Source of the DNA: Acinetobacter sp. NIPH 298
GTDB lineage: Bacteria; Pseudomonadota; Gammaproteobacteria; Pseudomonadales; Moraxellaceae
NCBI RefSeq assembly: GCF_000369505.1
Contig: NZ_KB850055.1
Coordinates: 124,001 to 188,000 of the forward strand
DNA length: 64,000 nucleotides
Direction of reading: 5' to 3'
Shown: positions 53,357 through 64,000 of the stretch, one piece after another
Layout of the letters: each line of letters opens with the position of its first letter
How positions within the stretch are numbered: position 1 is the stretch's first letter
The notes under the pieces: generated by a model
What the model was told of the DNA's origin: nothing
Seen by the model: the letters and a program-made list of their open reading frames with translations, nothing else
Database searches by the model: none
Position numbers and translations under genes: made by a program

Positions 53357-55438
53357 ATGGGCTTTAAACTTAAAAAGAAGAATGGTAGTGATAGTGCGGG
53401 ATTGAAACGGGGCGGAACTTTTGTAGAAAAAATTCGGACTCAAGTGGATCAGTTTTCTCGTTTATTTGGTGAGACTGAGAAATCAAAACCAATTATCTAT
53501 CGCTCCTTAATTGCTTTGGTCCTTGCAGTTATCCTCTTAATCTATTTATTCGTGAGTCTGCCGCGTTCTAATCAGTTGACTCGAAGTTTAGGTGAATTAC
53601 GCTTGTTGTCGCAGATGATTTCGCGTCAAGCAACTGAGGCAACCGCATCAGGCACATCAGAATCAATGAAAAGTTTGGTTGAGTCGGAAAAGCGATTCGC
53701 TGAAAATCTTGAAATTGTGGGCAATCGCTATAATACCAATTCGGAAGAATATAAAAAGGTTGATGCGCTTTGGGGGACTGTTGCAAAGCATATTGATTTG
53801 ATTGTGTCTCAAGAAGAAGTCATTAATCAACTCTATGAAACCAACATTTCAATCAGTGAAACGATTCCTGAGATTCAGGCTGAATATAACCTGATGGTTG
53901 ACCAAATGGTTCGTGAAAATATGCCAAGTAGTCAGGTAATTATCACTAAAAACCAAGTGTTCATTGCCGAGCGTATTTTACGTTCTATTAACTCCGTGTT
54001 AGTGGGTACAGACAACTCAAATGCTTCTGCCAATGACTTTGGTGCAGATATTGATACCTTTGGTATTTACTTAAATGCACAATTAAATGGTAGCTCTGAG
54101 CTTGGTGTAGATCGTATTGGTTCATCTGACTTGCGTGAGTCAGTCGATAGCATCAAATCAGACTATGATTCAGTTTTAAGATTAGCTGCAGATACAGTCT
54201 TGAAAAATGCCAATCAGATCGTGCATGTACGTCAAGCATCTTCTGAAATTTTCACTCAATCTGATGCACTCCTTTCATCTTTAACGACTTTGTCAGATAA
54301 AGCTGAAGGTGGTTGGGGCAACGTGCTTGCAGGTATTGCCTTGATTTTGGCTTTAGCTGTCTTGGTTTTCTCTGCATTACAGCTACTTGCTTTGCGTAGT
54401 AATACCGATAAAGAACGTGTGACACGCTTACAAGATGAGTATGACCGTAACCAAAATGCGATTTTGCGTTTACTCGATGAAATTGCTGATTTGGCGGACG
54501 GTGACTTACGCTCTTATGCGACGGTATCTGAAGACTTTACAGGGGCAATTGCGGACTCGATTAACTTTGCGATCGATCAGTTACGTGACCTCGTTTCTCG
54601 AATTACCGACACCTCGCAAGAAGTTGCACGATATACACAGAATACGCAAAATATTACCAACCAGTTGGCTGAGGCATCTGAGCATCAAGCACAAGAGATC
54701 GCGGGTGCATCAGCTGCGATGAACGAAATGGCATTGTCGATCGACCAAGTATCGGCCAATGCATCTGAATCAGCTGAGGTTGCACACCGTTCTGTAAAAA
54801 TTGCGACCAATGGTGCACATGTTGTAAACCGTTCGATTCAAGGTATGGATCATATCCGTGAGCAGATTCAGGAAACCTCAAAACGTATTAAACGTTTGGG
54901 TGAATCATCTCAGGAGATCGGTAACATCGTCTCGTTGATTAATGATATTGCCGATCAAACCAACATTTTGGCATTGAATGCTGCGATTCAAGCATCGATG
55001 GCAGGAGAGGCAGGTCGTGGTTTCGCCGTTGTAGCAGATGAGGTACAACGTCTTGCAGAACGTTCTGCATCAGCAACCAAGCAGATTGAAAGCTTAGTAA
55101 AAACCATTCAAACAGATACCAACGAAGCCGTGATTTCAATGGAACAAACGACTTCTGAGGTTGTGCGTGGTGCGAACTTGGCCAAAGATGCAGGGATTGC
55201 ACTGGATGAAATTCAGACCGTATCTGGTGATTTGGCGAAACTGATTGCGAGCATTTCTGATGCTGCGAAGCTTCAGTCTGCTTCAGCAAGTCATATTGCG
55301 ACGACGATGAATGTTGTACAGGAAATTACGTCACAAACAACAACAGCAACGTTTGATACAGCGCGTTCAGTTTCTGAATTGGCAAACATGGCTGAATCTT
55401 TACGTGAATCGGTAACTGACTTTAAGTTGCCGGATTAA
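53357..55438 (+). CDS. pilJ: Methyl-accepting chemotaxis protein PilJ
   Basis: PilJ is the sensor of the Chp system and is thought to respond to pilin or surface signals. The 693-residue product has two membrane helices ([17 protein letters not shown] near residue 57 and [17 protein letters not shown] near residue 330) with a periplasmic sensory region between them, a HAMP-like linker and a long methyl-accepting domain. The MCP hairpin tip is visible as [45 protein letters not shown], split by the usual register. A strong terminator follows, ahead of chpA. Confidence 0.95.
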   Translation: MGFKLKKKNGSDSAGLKRGGTFVEKIRTQVDQFSRLFGETEKSKPIIYRSLIALVLAVILLIYLFVSLPRSNQLTRSLGELRLLSQMISRQATEATASGTSESMKSLVESEKRFAENLEIVGNRYNTNSEEYKKVDALWGTVAKHIDLIVSQEEVINQLYETNISISETIPEIQAEYNLMVDQMVRENMPSSQVIITKNQVFIAERILRSINSVLVGTDNSNASANDFGADIDTFGIYLNAQLNGSSELGVDRIGSSDLRESVDSIKSDYDSVLRLAADTVLKNANQIVHVRQASSEIFTQSDALLSSLTTLSDKAEGGWGNVLAGIALILALAVLVFSALQLLALRSNTDKERVTRLQDEYDRNQNAILRLLDEIADLADGDLRSYATVSEDFTGAIADSINFAIDQLRDLVSRITDTSQEVARYTQNTQNITNQLAEASEHQAQEIAGASAAMNEMALSIDQVSANASESAEVAHRSVKIATNGAHVVNRSIQGMDHIREQIQETSKRIKRLGESSQEIGNIVSLINDIADQTNILALNAAIQASMAGEAGRGFAVVADEVQRLAERSASATKQIESLVKTIQTDTNEAVISMEQTTSEVVRGANLAKDAGIALDEIQTVSGDLAKLIASISDAAKLQSASASHIATTMNVVQEITSQTTTATFDTARSVSELANMAESLRESVTDFKLPD

Positions 55439-55445
55439 GCCGGAT

Positions 55446-55484
55446 TGGAAAGACAGATGGGGGTGTCTGTCTTTCCATTTTTTT
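55446..55484 (+). terminator. Strong terminator between pilJ and chpA
   Basis: TGGAAAGACAGA and TCTGTCTTTCCA form a perfect 12-bp stem with an eight-base loop, followed by about seven T. It starts seven bases after the pilJ stop and precedes the chpA start by more than 100 bases, so chpA needs read-through or its own promoter. Confidence 0.87.
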
Positions 55485-55594
55485 AGAGATGTAGGATATC
55501 TCAACAAGGTGATGGCAAAATGGAACGACATCTTGTGTGATAGATACACGTATTTTTTAGCCACAACTGGTGGATAAAAACGAAAGAAGCCGCT

Positions 55595-58500
55595 ATGAAA
55601 CAAATATTAAAAACGTTAGTTGAAACGATGACGCTTCCTGAAGACAGTTATCTTGAACAAGATGCAGAAATTCTTGAGATTTTTATTGAAGAATTAGATG
55701 AAATCTTTGTTGAGTTAGAGCCATTATTAGTTCAATGGATTGAACAGTCGAGTCAACAGAATGTGCTCACGGATATTCGTCGACATTTCCATACCCTTAA
55801 AGGTTCTGGAAGAATGGTTGGGGCAAAATCTTCTGGGGAGTTAGGTTGGACAGTTGAAGACCTGCTCAATCGTGTCTTAGCTGGAACGATTCCGTTCGAT
55901 ACGGAAATCCAACGGTATGTACAGGCCATTTTTAATGTTTATCGCTTTAAGCTTATTCATGACTTTAAAGCGGTGAAAGCGCATATTATCGATTTAAGGC
56001 CACTGGTTTTACTCGGTCAACAATTGCAACAACAGAAAAAACCTGATTCTGTATTGACTGATTTATTGAATCTTGCCAATCAATTAAAGCATGATGATGA
56101 TCTGACAGGCCTAGAATTGCTTGATGATTCAGTGAGTGATAACGAACTGGCATTAGAACAGCGCGAATCAGATGCTGAGCTGGTATTCACCAAAGCTGAA
56201 ATGGAATCAGCCCAAGATGAGATGCTTGCTAAAGAGACATTAGCAATTTTCTTGGAAGAAGCAGAAGAGCATCTGGCAACCATTGATCATTTTTTACAGG
56301 ATGATCGCCAAACAAATGAACAATACAACACTTTGATTCGAGCTTTGCATACGCTTCGTGGTAGCTCTGCGATGGCGCATGTGGATCACATTTTTGAAGC
56401 AAGCTCTAAAGTTGAAAACCTATTTAAAACATTATTACAAGATGAGCTAGATTCAAGTTCAAATGAAACTGCTTTACTAACGCATTATGCTCAATTCGTT
56501 CGTGATTATTTGCATAGTTTAAGACAACAAGATACACCGCAGAAGTCTGATGAAATCTATGCCACATTCAATGCGGCATGGGATAGCTATGACTTCCAAT
56601 TAGAAGAACAACATAATGGTTCGGTGCGACCACAAGGTCTGGTTTCTCAGTTGTTGGAACTCAATATCCATGATTTGCTTGATGTGGAATCTGATTTTGA
56701 GAAACGAGCACGTGCAGAATTTCCTCAATATCTACAGTTGCTTAGTCAACAAGCTGAAATATTGTTGCAACATACCCATCATCACGCGACGATTGGGATG
56801 TATCAATATACAAGTTTGTTACGTTCAAGCTATCAAGATTTAATTTTTAAGCCAAACCTACTTCATCTAGATGCTGCATTTGAGTTATATCACCAAGTCC
56901 ATCAACAGTTTACTCAATTGTTTGATACCTTGGCGGCGGGGCAACGTGTCACTTTAACCAAAGTGCATGAACGTGTTTTAAATGAGCTTAGTTCATTTAC
57001 ACAACAAAATGTAGAGTCGTTAGATCAACTTGCGATTGACATAACCGCAGAATCAACACAACTAGATGCAACTGAAAATAACAATGCGCCTACACCGATG
57101 GCTGCAACTGATTTAACGGCTCAATTTGCTTTAGATAAACAGCAACTACAATCTGCTGAAGCAAATCGCGATTTTGATCCTGATCTTTTGGATATTTTCC
57201 TAGAAGAAGCGGATGAGTTATTGGCTGGGATTGATACAGATCTCAATACTTGGACAGTAGACGGTCAAAATCTCAATGCATTAAAAAATCTGATGCGTTA
57301 TTTGCACACCTTGAAAGGTGGCGCAAATATGATACAAGCCCCTCATATTGGTCTGATTGCACATGAGCTAGAAACCATTTATGAAAAGCTTATTAATCAG
57401 CAACTCCAAGTAACACCGACCTTAGTTGCGATGATTCGCTCAGTCCAAGACGATATTTCAGATCGTATTCAAACGATTCGAGATCAGCAAATAGATTATC
57501 CTTCGACTCATGTTGTCGGTGCTCTCGTACAGTTAACAGCATCGACAGCGAAGACTGATGCTGAAAGCAAGGTAGCTACGCAAATTGTTAGCGAACAGAG
57601 CGTCGATGAAGAAACAACAGTGTCTGCTACAGATGTTGCTGTTCAGACAGTAGCTAATCATGCTGCCGTAGATGTAACCGATCTCGCTGCTCAACTGGTA
57701 CTGGATAAACAACAATTACAATCCGCAGCATCCAATCGAAACTTTGATCCAGATTTGCTGGATATCTTCTTAGAAGAAGCCGATGAGTTATTGGTGGGGA
57801 TCGATGCTGATCTAAATACATGGACGGTTGATCATCAGAATCTAAATGCACTGAAAAATTTGATGCGCTATTTGCACACCTTAAAAGGGGGTTCAAATAT
57901 GATTCAAGCCCCTTATATTGGTTTGATTGCGCATGAATTAGAAACGATTTATGAAAAACTCATCAATCAACAACTACAAGCAACACCTCAGCTCATAGCA
58001 TTGATTCGTTTGGTACAAGATGATATTTCTGATCGTATTCAGACGATTCGTGATCAACACGTCGATTACCCATCAACGCATGTTGTGCAGTTACTCCAGC
58101 AAGCAGAGCAATCTGCTGATGACCTAAGCCATGCGCCAAGCGTTGACGCGGTTGAATTTGTCGATCAAGTTGAAGACAGTGAAGTCGAAATGCTGTCTGA
58201 TACACATGAGACGATTGAACAGCAGTCTGGGACAGACGACATTGAGCGAACAACTGAAGCGTTGAGTCCAGTTGAGACAGAAGTTGCTGTTGAAGCGGAG
58301 TTGCCTGATCAAATCGTAGCGTTGGTTGATGAAGAAACTGCCGAGGATGATGTTCGTTCACTGGTGGAACAGACCTTCCTTGAAGAAGCAGAAGAGTTGT
58401 TAGAACAGGCTCAACAGTTATTAAAACAATGGTTCGAGCAACGTAGTAATCGTAGTGTGTTATTACAGCTACAACGTAATGCCCATAGTTTAAAGGGCGG

Positions 58501-60676
58501 CGCGCGGATGGCCGAGTTGGATGCAGTTGCCGTCATTGCCTATCATTTAGAAAATGCGTTTGAACAATTTGGTGTGCATCATTTTAATTCCAATGTATAC
58601 GACAACTTACTCAATACCGCTCTTGCATGGCTCAATGATGCTGTCTTTAAACGTCAATATGCGAATTTTGATGGTTTAAAACATAATTTAGAAAAAATGG
58701 ACTTTGTTGACGTTTCAGCACAACTGCCACAAAAACTGTCTGCACGGGATATTTTTACGCCTGAATACACCATGGAGTTTGTTCAGGGTGATGGAACTGA
58801 GCCACCATCTATGCAAGGTGAGTGGGAAACAACTGAGCGCGTAGAACAGAACAATGAGATGATACGTGTTTCTGCTGATGTTATCGAGAAGATGATTGAT
58901 TTGTCAGGAGAAAATGCGATTAACCGTTCACGTATCGAGATGGACTTAGGTCAGTTGGGCGGTACGTTGACGGAAATGGAGCTTGCGATTAAGCGTTTGG
59001 CGGATCAATTGCGTCGAATGGAAGGTGAGTTAGAAAGTCAAATTATTGCACGACATGGTGGAGAAGATGCGCGTTATGCTGATTTTGACCCATTAGAGAT
59101 GGATCAATATTCATCTTTAAATCAGTTGTCAAAATCTCTTGCAGAGTCAGCATCTGACTTGGTTGACTTTAAAACGACACTCTCTGAGAAGATCCGTGAT
59201 ACTGAAGGTTTATTGTTACAACAGTCACGTATCCAAGCGGAAATTCAAGAAAGTTTGATGCGTACCCGTTTGGTGCCATTTTCTCGTCTGTTGCCACGTT
59301 TACAACGTATTGTCCGTCAAACGGCATCAACCTTGAACCGACCGACGGAACTGGTTGTGAACAATACCGAAGGTGAATTAGACCGTAGTATTTTGGAGCG
59401 TCTAGTTTCACCATTTGAGCATATGTTGCGAAATGCGATTGATCATGGTATCGAAGACCGTGAGCAACGCTTACAAGCGAAAAAGCCTGAAACAGGACAT
59501 ATTGTTTTAAATATCGGTCGTCAAGGGACAGATGTTGTCGTTAGCTTTAGTGATGATGGTAAAGGGATTGATGTAAATCGTATTAAAGATAAGGCGATTC
59601 AAACGGGGTTAATGACCAAAGAACAAAAACTTGATCAAGATGAGATTTTACAGTTTATCTTCCATCCTGGTTTTAGTACCGCGGCGCAAGTGACTCAGAT
59701 TTCTGGGCGTGGTGTTGGTTTAGATGTTGTTCAAAGTGATATTAAAGCTTTGGGTGGTCATGTCAGTGTGAGTTCTGTTTTTGGTAAAGGCACAACCTTT
59801 ACCATTCGAGTACCGACGACAGTGGCCGTCAGCGATGCACTTATGGTGAAAGCGGGCGACCAACAATTTGCTTTCCCACTGGCACAAATTGATCGTATTG
59901 TGCGTATTTCGCCGATGGCTTTAGAGCAATACTTTGATAGCCAAGAAGACTACTTCGATATTGATCAAGAGCGCTATCGTTTGCGTTATTTATCCGAGTT
60001 TGTGGCAGGGCAGCCGATCCCACGCTTAAGCGGTATTGTGCATTCTTTACCTGTATTGTTGATTAAAGGGGCACAAGGTCAAACAACCGCATTATTGATC
60101 GACCAGCTTATTGGTTCACGTGGTCAAATTGTTGTAAAACCAGTTGGGCAACAATTCTCCAGTATTGGCGTGATTGCTGGGGCAACCATTCTCGGTGATG
60201 GTCAGGTCTGCTTGATTTTAGATGGTCAAAATATTGCTCGCCAAGCTCAGTCAACGCCACGTGCGAAACAAGCAGATGAGACATACACCAAACAGCGTTA
60301 TGACGAACGTCGTTTGATTATGATTGTGGATGACTCAGTCACCGTACGTAAGGTTACGTCACGCTTGTTGGAACGTCAGGGCTATGATGTTGTGACAGCG
60401 AAAGACGGTGTAGATGCGATAGAGCAACTGGAAACCATTAAACCTGATTTAATGTTACTCGATATCGAAATGCCGCGAATGGATGGTTTTGAAGTCACGA
60501 ATCTGGTTCGACATCATGAAATCCATCGAAATCTACCGATCATAATGATTACTTCGCGGACAGGTGAGAAGCATCGTGAACGCGCCCTATCATTAGGGGT
60601 AAACCAATACATGGGTAAACCATTCCAAGAGGAAACACTTTTGGAAAATATAGATAGCTTACTTGTTGTGCGCTGA
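55595..60676 (+). CDS. chpA: Hybrid chemotaxis histidine kinase ChpA/PilL
   Basis: ChpA is the central kinase of type IV pilus control. The 1693-residue protein has five HPt-like domains with His at about 66, 252, 571, 761 and 964 (motifs such as HTLKGSG and HSLKGGA), a CheA dimerisation and ATPase core with N-box MLRNAIDHGIED (Asn near 1280) and GRGVGLDVV, a CheW domain, and a C-terminal receiver with phosphoacceptor Asp1623 in LLDIEMPRMDG. HPt3 and HPt4 are a direct duplication (57110-57517 and 57680-58087, offset 570 bp), which lengthens the protein beyond the roughly 1500 residues I recall for Acinetobacter. A strong terminator lies upstream. Confidence 0.93.
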   Translation: MKQILKTLVETMTLPEDSYLEQDAEILEIFIEELDEIFVELEPLLVQWIEQSSQQNVLTDIRRHFHTLKGSGRMVGAKSSGELGWTVEDLLNRVLAGTIPFDTEIQRYVQAIFNVYRFKLIHDFKAVKAHIIDLRPLVLLGQQLQQQKKPDSVLTDLLNLANQLKHDDDLTGLELLDDSVSDNELALEQRESDAELVFTKAEMESAQDEMLAKETLAIFLEEAEEHLATIDHFLQDDRQTNEQYNTLIRALHTLRGSSAMAHVDHIFEASSKVENLFKTLLQDELDSSSNETALLTHYAQFVRDYLHSLRQQDTPQKSDEIYATFNAAWDSYDFQLEEQHNGSVRPQGLVSQLLELNIHDLLDVESDFEKRARAEFPQYLQLLSQQAEILLQHTHHHATIGMYQYTSLLRSSYQDLIFKPNLLHLDAAFELYHQVHQQFTQLFDTLAAGQRVTLTKVHERVLNELSSFTQQNVESLDQLAIDITAESTQLDATENNNAPTPMAATDLTAQFALDKQQLQSAEANRDFDPDLLDIFLEEADELLAGIDTDLNTWTVDGQNLNALKNLMRYLHTLKGGANMIQAPHIGLIAHELETIYEKLINQQLQVTPTLVAMIRSVQDDISDRIQTIRDQQIDYPSTHVVGALVQLTASTAKTDAESKVATQIVSEQSVDEETTVSATDVAVQTVANHAAVDVTDLAAQLVLDKQQLQSAASNRNFDPDLLDIFLEEADELLVGIDADLNTWTVDHQNLNALKNLMRYLHTLKGGSNMIQAPYIGLIAHELETIYEKLINQQLQATPQLIALIRLVQDDISDRIQTIRDQHVDYPSTHVVQLLQQAEQSADDLSHAPSVDAVEFVDQVEDSEVEMLSDTHETIEQQSGTDDIERTTEALSPVETEVAVEAELPDQIVALVDEETAEDDVRSLVEQTFLEEAEELLEQAQQLLKQWFEQRSNRSVLLQLQRNAHSLKGGARMAELDAVAVIAYHLENAFEQFGVHHFNSNVYDNLLNTALAWLNDAVFKRQYANFDGLKHNLEKMDFVDVSAQLPQKLSARDIFTPEYTMEFVQGDGTEPPSMQGEWETTERVEQNNEMIRVSADVIEKMIDLSGENAINRSRIEMDLGQLGGTLTEMELAIKRLADQLRRMEGELESQIIARHGGEDARYADFDPLEMDQYSSLNQLSKSLAESASDLVDFKTTLSEKIRDTEGLLLQQSRIQAEIQESLMRTRLVPFSRLLPRLQRIVRQTASTLNRPTELVVNNTEGELDRSILERLVSPFEHMLRNAIDHGIEDREQRLQAKKPETGHIVLNIGRQGTDVVVSFSDDGKGIDVNRIKDKAIQTGLMTKEQKLDQDEILQFIFHPGFSTAAQVTQISGRGVGLDVVQSDIKALGGHVSVSSVFGKGTTFTIRVPTTVAVSDALMVKAGDQQFAFPLAQIDRIVRISPMALEQYFDSQEDYFDIDQERYRLRYLSEFVAGQPIPRLSGIVHSLPVLLIKGAQGQTTALLIDQLIGSRGQIVVKPVGQQFSSIGVIAGATILGDGQVCLILDGQNIARQAQSTPRAKQADETYTKQRYDERRLIMIVDDSVTVRKVTSRLLERQGYDVVTAKDGVDAIEQLETIKPDLMLLDIEMPRMDGFEVTNLVRHHEIHRNLPIIMITSRTGEKHRERALSLGVNQYMGKPFQEETLLENIDSLLVVR
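57110..58087 (+). repeat. 570-bp-period HPt domain duplication in chpA
   Basis: A 408-base unit at 57110-57517 recurs at 57680-58087. The encoded 136-residue units share about 85-90% of residues by eye, for example FDPDLLDIFLEEADELL and LMRYLHTLKGG in both. Many third-position differences separate them, so it is not a very recent event. Confidence 0.92.
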
Positions 60677-60689
60677 GGAGTGAATAATT

Positions 60690-61145
60690 ATGGTGAAAAA
60701 AGGCGCAAATGCGATATTGGGTCAAATTGACCAGCAAGAGTTGCAGCATTTAATTACGGTTTCAACTGGATTTATTGACGCATACATTATTGAATGTCAT
60801 CAAAAAGTTCCAATGCTGCTACCGCAAAATATCGTGTTATCTGCGATGGATACACAGACACAGGTTGATCATATTGAGTGGCATGATTTAAAACTGCCGA
60901 TTTATGCGGTAAATGATCCAACCCAGAAACAGGGTGTTGCCTTGGTGGTTGAAGGTGATGATGTTTCAGAACGCTTTGCTTTGATCTGTAATGAAATGCC
61001 TTCATCGATTCGTTTACGTATCTCAGAGATCGTTGATGATGAAGGTGAAATTGATGATGCCAATGTTTTTAAGTATGTGAAAATTGGTGGCAATACATTT
61101 TATGTTCCCAATTTGCAGAATATACAAACCCAATTGGGTTTATAA
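60690..61145 (+). CDS. ChpC-like/CheW-fold protein downstream of chpA
   Basis: This 151-residue protein follows chpA by 13 bases and probably shares its transcript. It has no strong motif, but the order (after the kinase) and the pattern of short beta-rich segments (WHDLKLPIYAVND, ALVVEGDDVSERFALICNEMP, RLRISEIVDDEGEI) are compatible with a CheW-like fold such as ChpC of Pseudomonas. The sequence alone does not prove it. If correct, it would be a second adaptor for the Chp array. The shared terminator with dapE follows. Confidence 0.65.
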   Translation: MVKKGANAILGQIDQQELQHLITVSTGFIDAYIIECHQKVPMLLPQNIVLSAMDTQTQVDHIEWHDLKLPIYAVNDPTQKQGVALVVEGDDVSERFALICNEMPSSIRLRISEIVDDEGEIDDANVFKYVKIGGNTFYVPNLQNIQTQLGL

Positions 61146-61153
61146 AGAACATA

Positions 61154-61192
61154 AAAAGGAGGAACTCAGCCGATGATTGAGTTCCTCCTTTT
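61154..61192. terminator. Bidirectional terminator, chp cluster/dapE
   Basis: AAAAGGAGGAACTCA and TGAGTTCCTCCTTTT form a perfect 15-bp stem around nine bases, between convergent genes. Confidence 0.88.
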
Positions 61193-61207
61193 TTGTCTAT
61201 GTTGTTA

Positions 61208-62448
<1,241 letters not shown>

Positions 62449-62468
62449 ATGGTCTATTTTTTTACAAA

Positions 62469-62609
62469 TTACATTTTATCTTGGGTTTTTTCAGCAGACT
62501 GCGTTACTTTTTCTCCAGCTTTAGATACATCTTTACCGAAACCTTTGAAGGTATTACAGCCAGTTAAAACAAAAGTGGCCATGATAGACGCAACTAAGAT
62601 TTTTTTCAT
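62469..62609 (-). CDS. Entericidin A/B-like small lipoprotein
   Basis: A 46-residue frame from ATG 62609 gives MKKILVASIMATFVLTGCN, a lipoprotein signal with lipobox LTGC, followed by a short mature part TFKGFGKDVSKAGEKVTQSA ending EKTQDKM. This matches the entericidin/Ecn family in size and in the G-x-G-K-D and A-G-E-x-V pattern. Entericidins are envelope-associated, sometimes toxic, stress-related lipoproteins. GGAGACAAG precedes the start and a hairpin follows, so it is probably a monocistronic stress gene. It is too short for standard gene listing. Confidence 0.85.
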   Translation of the reverse strand: MKKILVASIMATFVLTGCNTFKGFGKDVSKAGEKVTQSAEKTQDKM

Positions 62610-62731
62610 GCTTGTCTCCGACTCAATTTAATTATGGTGTATGTAAGAGGCTAAAGAAATAAGATGAAAATGAACATAATTGTTTGACGGTAGAAGTGTT
62701 ATAAAGTGTTACTTACTGAAATTTAATGAAA

Positions 62732-63592
62732 TCAGCGCCGCTTAAATAGCAGAGAAGGCTGACGAAACATATAGAAGAAGGGTTCGGCTGTTGTATTGTG
62801 GTAGAGGCCATCGGTCCACCAATTCGCTGTTGATGAAGATGCAAGTTGGTTTGGGCAAAGCCATTCTTGGCGCTGTAAACGATAATAAGAAAGTTGTGGA
62901 ATGTGAGTTCCCCATTGCCCTAAACGTCTAGAAGCATTCACCCATGTTGGGAGTGTTAATTCATCTTGAGAGCGAGGCAAAAAAAGCTGTCCTTTCATCA
63001 CTGCAAATTTACGCTGGATTTGAATATTATTCGCTTCTGAAAACTGAAATTGGCGTTCGGTAAAATGCTTTAATTTTCGATGTAAGGTATCTTCTCGATT
63101 CAGTCCGAACCATTGTGACAAACTTAATTCGCTCTCACCAAGATAATATTTGAGAGCAACTTCCCAATGTTCAACTTCCTGCGTTTGTTGATTGAGCACA
63201 AGAAAATCGATTTCGCCTAAAGTGATTGCCCCTGAAATTTTTTGGATACTATGTCCAAGCAATTGATAGGGATGGTAAGCATCATCCAACAGCCAAAACC
63301 ACAATAAATTTTCAAAACGTAAGCCTAAACGAGTGCTTTTAAGGCGTGCGAGAAAGTCAAGTAGAGGTTGTGGTTGTTGATCAAGTTGTTTCAAGCGTGG
63401 TTCATATTGCTGGTACAACGTTTGCCAAGTTTGGTCGTTGTGAACGCTGAATCTATTTTTCAGGTTTAGTTCATTTGGGATTTGAGCCAAAATATTGGGA
63501 CTGGCAATGGAAAAAGCCAACTGTCGTACAATAGGATGCTTAAACTGTAACCACGGTTCAAATAAAGCGGGGCAGGTCATTATTTTAAGCAT
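62732..63592 (-). CDS. DUF1853 protein of unknown function
   Basis: This 286-residue protein belongs to the DUF1853 family. It shows PALFEPWLQFKHPIVRQLAFSIASP near the start, RLGLRFENLLWFWLLDDA in the middle and EIDFLVLNQQTQEVEHWEVALKYYLG, which looks like a nuclease-like (E-x-D...E-x-K) core typical of the PD-(D/E)xK superfamily. No activity is proven for the family as far as I know. The ATG four codons later is an alternative start. The YbaN-like gene is divergent and near. Confidence 0.82.
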   Translation of the reverse strand: MLKIMTCPALFEPWLQFKHPIVRQLAFSIASPNILAQIPNELNLKNRFSVHNDQTWQTLYQQYEPRLKQLDQQPQPLLDFLARLKSTRLGLRFENLLWFWLLDDAYHPYQLLGHSIQKISGAITLGEIDFLVLNQQTQEVEHWEVALKYYLGESELSLSQWFGLNREDTLHRKLKHFTERQFQFSEANNIQIQRKFAVMKGQLFLPRSQDELTLPTWVNASRRLGQWGTHIPQLSYYRLQRQEWLCPNQLASSSTANWWTDGLYHNTTAEPFFYMFRQPSLLFKRR

Positions 63593-63693
63593 GAAGCAAA
63601 CTCAATCATGGAAATAATACGCTAAGTTTAAGAAACGACAATGAAAACACTTTATACTAGCACGGTTGTTTTGACGCGTTGGTTAAATACGAA

Positions 63694-64000
63694 ATGAAAA
63701 TATTGTTTTGGCGTAGTTTAGTCATCATTTTTATTACCTTAGGGATAATTGGTGCGATTCTACCGGGTATGCCAACGACGGTATTTTTGATTATCGCGGC
63801 GTGGGCAGCATCGAAAGGATGGCCGCAAATGGATGCATGGTTACTCAATCATCCTAAATATGGCCCAACATTGCGTAACTGGCGTGAAAATGGCACGGTG
63901 CCGCGTAAAGCAAAATGGCTTGCCAGTATCATGATGTTGATTAGCGGTATCATCATGCTCTTTACCAATGCGCCGTTTTTAGTCAAAGTTTTTACCAATG
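63694..64000 (+). CDS. YbaN/DUF454 inner-membrane protein, 3' end outside window
   Basis: The frame from ATG 63694 runs without a stop to the window edge, giving about 102 residues. It starts MKILFWRSLVIIFITLGIIGAIL and continues with PGMPTTVFLIIAAWAASKGWP and WLLNHPKYGPTLRNWRENGT, then VPRKAKWLASIMML. These are the conserved blocks of the YbaN (DUF454) family, with two or more membrane helices. The function is unknown. The C terminus is not in view. Confidence 0.88.
   Translation, partial: MKILFWRSLVIIFITLGIIGAILPGMPTTVFLIIAAWAASKGWPQMDAWLLNHPKYGPTLRNWRENGTVPRKAKWLASIMMLISGIIMLFTNAPFLVKVFTN

Overview
This window looks like ordinary chromosomal DNA from a species of Acinetobacter (Gammaproteobacteria, Moraxellaceae). 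The reasons are an AT-leaning composition, an OmpA/Omp38-type porin whose mature region and C-terminal OmpA domain match the Acinetobacter protein as I know it, a membrane-bound PQQ glucose dehydrogenase of the Acinetobacter Gcd type, and a pilG-pilH-pilI-pilJ-chpA twitching cluster. I see no rRNA, tRNA, CRISPR array, prophage, transposase or integrase. Species cannot be fixed from the sequence alone.

Layout. 1-6.7 kb: secA, a small exported Ala/Gln-rich protein, an LpxO-like lipid A hydroxylase, an MHS-type MFS transporter and a hemolysin III/PAQR membrane protein. 6.8-10.3 kb: a methyltransferase carrying an in-frame palindromic insert, an overlapping GNAT gene, and a patatin-like lipase flanked by two paralogous small membrane proteins. 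10.4-17.8 kb: a beta-oxidation pair (thiolase then FadB-like enzyme, separated by a nested-hairpin repeat element), a small kinase, a GNAT, an AraC regulator and an alpha-methylacyl-CoA racemase-like CaiB/BaiF enzyme. 17.9-24 kb: an OprB porin and Gcd (glucose entry and periplasmic oxidation), then assimilatory sulfite reductase with its DUF934 partner. 24.2-29.5 kb: a helical protein of unknown function, a VOC protein, a second thiolase, a FimT pseudopilin and OmpA.

29.6-37.9 kb: the RNA ligase RtcB with a tiny basic protein downstream and an elaborate upstream leader (promoter, nine-codon peptide, nested hairpins, terminator), a LysP-like permease, RsmC, an NCS2 purine permease, TypA/BipA and MscL. 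38-42 kb: a gamma-glutamylcyclotransferase-like gene, then a membrane-anchored small protein and a secreted subtilisin-like protease that sit between a decayed and an intact copy of ppiC, followed by mutM. 42.3-51.7 kb: a TonB-dependent receptor, a Sel1-repeat protein, a low-molecular-weight tyrosine phosphatase reading frame without a start codon, a DsbC-like thioredoxin-fold protein, YgfZ, an AHSA1/SRPBCC protein, YjdM, YegP, ProRS and a coiled-coil exported protein. 51.9-61.1 kb: the type IV pilus chemosensory system pilGHIJ, chpA (five HPt domains, two of them a recent 570-bp-period duplication) and a short downstream gene. 61.2-64 kb: dapE, an entericidin-like lipoprotein, a DUF1853 protein and the start of a YbaN/DUF454 membrane protein cut by the window edge.

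The most unusual items are the rtcB leader, the protease module bracketed by the ppiC duplication, the nested-hairpin element inside the fad pair, the palindromic protein-coding insert in the methyltransferase, and the HPt duplication in ChpA. None can be called a new system from sequence alone. The rtcB leader and the protease module are the best candidates.
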